The notes under the pieces were generated by a model that worked only from the letters and a program-made list of their open reading frames with translations, searched no databases and was not told where the DNA came from. Below, one piece after another: positions 5,114 to 6,070 of a stretch of DNA of 6,070 bases (position 1 is its first letter; each line of letters begins with the position of its first letter). Both the position numbers and the translations under genes were made by a program. Source of the stretch: Sphaerochaeta sp. (lineage in GTDB: Bacteria > Spirochaetota > Spirochaetia > Sphaerochaetales > Sphaerochaetaceae); the NCBI GenBank assembly GCA_003446545.1, contig DMAO01000310.1, positions 1 through 6,070 on the forward strand. The letters run 5' to 3'.

Positions 5114-5659
5114 CTACAGCAGCTCCTCTATCGCAGAAGCAATGGCTTCAAGACTGGCTGTCGGTTCAAATCTGGCAACGACGTTGCCTCTGCGATCGAT
5201 GAGGAACTTGGTAAAGTTCCATTTGATTGCGGGGTCTAGCTCATAGGCAGGGTCTGCAGCTTGCAATCTCTTGATCAGATTGGGAGTCTTCTCATGCGCA
5301 GGATCAAAGCCTGCAAAACCCTTCTCACTCTTTAGGAACGTATAAAGAGGAGCCTCTGCCTCACCATTGACTTCAATCTTGGAAAAACGGGGAAATTTGG
5401 TCCCATAGTTCAGCTTGCAGAATGCATCAATTTCTGCAATCTCTTGGGGAGCCTGTTCCTTGAACTGGTTGCAGGGAAAGTCCAGAACAGTAAATCCCTT
5501 TCGGCCATACCGTTCATACAGGGCTTCCAATCCCTCATACTGGGGAGTGAAAGCACAACGGGTGGCTGTATTTACGATTAGCACGACCATATTCCTGTAG
5601 GTGGAAAGGGGGACGCTTTCACCCTCCATTCCTACTACACTGTACGCATAGATACCCAT
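5114..5659 (-). CDS. gpx: Glutathione peroxidase-like thiol peroxidase, copy 2
   Basis: A 181-residue protein, the same length as copy 1 and alignable to it without gaps. IVNTATRCAFTPQY (28-41) contains the peroxidatic Cys35; LDFPCNQFKEQAP (59-71) contains Cys63 and Gln65; FCKLNYGTKFP (80-90) contains the presumed resolving Cys81; IKWNFTKFLIDR (145-156) contains Trp147 and Asn148. It is thus a Cys-type, non-selenium GPx, probably thioredoxin-dependent and cytoplasmic. I chose ATG 5659 because it aligns with the start of copy 1 and has AGGGAG at 5669-5674, 9 nt upstream. The open frame continues upstream to 5824, but those 55 residues match nothing in the family. The pair looks like a tandem duplication that has since diverged, mostly in the N-terminal strands and the final helix. 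No convincing promoter lies immediately upstream. Confidence 0.95.
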   Translation of the reverse strand: MGIYAYSVVGMEGESVPLSTYRNMVVLIVNTATRCAFTPQYEGLEALYERYGRKGFTVLDFPCNQFKEQAPQEIAEIDAFCKLNYGTKFPRFSKIEVNGEAEAPLYTFLKSEKGFAGFDPAHEKTPNLIKRLQAADPAYELDPAIKWNFTKFLIDRRGNVVARFEPTASLEAIASAIEELL

Positions 5660-6070
5660 AATACTCTTCTCCCTTTTCAGCTTCACCGTTCTGATATCAG
5701 ATCCAAGACGGTAGACACCACTGCCATTATGAAAACGCCCAAGCGTATCAGATCTGCAAGTATCTGTGCCTACACCACAGACCCTAGACACAAGGCAAAG
5801 GTGTTTAGTGGCACGAAAGACCATGAACTGTCACTCTGTACCCGTCCACTATACACCTGACAGTGATTTTTGGATAGTTCCCCTCACCTGCAGAGTCCAA
5901 GGGTTTTATGCCAAGAAACATGCATTGCATAGGAGCGCATAGTGCTAACCGAATACCAAACCATGGAATTTTGGCATTTGGCAGAAAGCACAAGAACAGT
6001 GAATACAATCCCATACTACAAATGGAGAAATTAGTCAAAAATATATACACTTTTAAGAATTTGTCACTTA
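5660..6070. other. 411-nt region without a convincing gene, upstream of gpx copy 2
   Basis: No open frame here has both a ribosome site and a recognisable protein. The best open frame (minus, GTG 6050 to 5805, 81 codons) has no Shine-Dalgarno site. I see no tRNA-like cloverleaf. The right end (about 6030-6070) is AT-rich and holds a minus-strand promoter-like sequence. A 10-nt palindrome CTGATATCAG lies at 5691-5700, and TATCAGATC occurs twice (5695-5703 and 5746-5754). The stretch may be a long leader or regulatory region for gpx copy 2, or decayed sequence. Confidence 0.5.
6040..6067 (-). promoter_or_regulatory. Promoter-like sequence directed toward gpx copy 2
   Basis: Minus strand GTGACA (6062-6067, 5 of 6), 16-nt spacer, TATATT (6040-6045, 5 of 6). 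Transcription would start near 6033 and give about a 370-nt leader before gpx copy 2. A weaker overlapping candidate is TTGACT (6033-6038), 17 nt, TATGGG (6010-6015). The AT-rich context raises the chance of a false match. Confidence 0.35.

Noticed and set aside
4477..5659. Selenocysteine at the GPx active site
   Set aside because: The active-site codons in both copies encode cysteine directly and no in-frame TGA is present.
5695..5754. TATCAGATC repeated at 5695-5703 and 5746-5754
   Set aside because: A 9-nt exact repeat within about 400 nt is expected by chance reasonably often, and no third copy or symmetry links them.
5660..5824. 55-residue N-terminal extension of gpx copy 2
   Set aside because: It matches nothing in the GPx family; ATG 5659 aligns with the start of copy 1 and has its own ribosome site.
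5831..5871. TCACT/AGTGA inverted pair followed by five T on the plus strand
   Set aside because: Only 5-6 pairs with a loop of about 26 nt, and no plus-strand gene ends here for it to terminate.
5805..6050. 81-codon open frame on the minus strand starting at GTG 6050
   Set aside because: No Shine-Dalgarno site, no recognisable motif, and the putative start lies inside the promoter-like AT-rich stretch.

Overview
The window carries a compact peptidoglycan amino-sugar salvage cluster (about 1-4370) followed by two tandem glutathione-peroxidase-like genes (about 4477-5659). Six genes are complete and one runs off the left edge. The gene combination (NamZ-family muramidase, NagZ-family hexosaminidase, MurQ etherase, RpiR-type regulator, BadF/BadG-type sugar kinase) and moderate GC content suggest an anaerobic, sugar-fermenting bacterium. 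A free-living spirochaete of the Sphaerochaeta kind is my best guess, but it is an impression from gene content and protein style, not a proven assignment.

Layout. On the minus strand, namZ (284-1426) is followed 13 nt later by nagZ (from 270 to beyond the left edge), forming one transcription unit. It diverges from murQ (+, 1577-2479). murQ converges, with an 11-nt gap, on an RpiR/MurR-type regulator (-, 2491-3363). The regulator diverges from a MurNAc/GlcNAc kinase gene (+, 3453-4370). A hairpin at 4417-4444 separates the kinase gene from the convergent gpx pair: gpx copy 1 (-, 4477-5022) and gpx copy 2 (-, 5114-5659). The last 411 bases (5660-6070) hold no convincing gene.

How the genes fit together (inference from known family functions). 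NamZ removes MurNAc and NagZ removes GlcNAc from the non-reducing end of cell-wall sugar fragments. The kinase makes MurNAc-6-phosphate (and probably GlcNAc-6-phosphate). MurQ cleaves the lactyl ether to give GlcNAc-6-phosphate and D-lactate. The regulator has a sugar-phosphate-binding SIS domain and probably senses MurNAc-6-phosphate. No transporter, amidase, nagA or nagB lies in the window. The supported starts of NamZ and NagZ carry no signal peptide, so the system looks cytoplasmic and needs an importer encoded elsewhere.

The most interesting signal is in the two divergent intergenic regions. murQ and the kinase gene both lack a Shine-Dalgarno sequence. Each has a -10-like hexamer ending only 6-7 nt before the ATG, a -35-like hexamer exactly 17 nt further upstream, and a TGAAAA element starting exactly 12 nt upstream of that -35. 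This predicts a co-regulated pair of leaderless mRNAs, while namZ, nagZ and both gpx genes have ordinary Shine-Dalgarno sites. An inverted TTTTCA/TGAAAA repeat in both regions is a candidate regulator operator.
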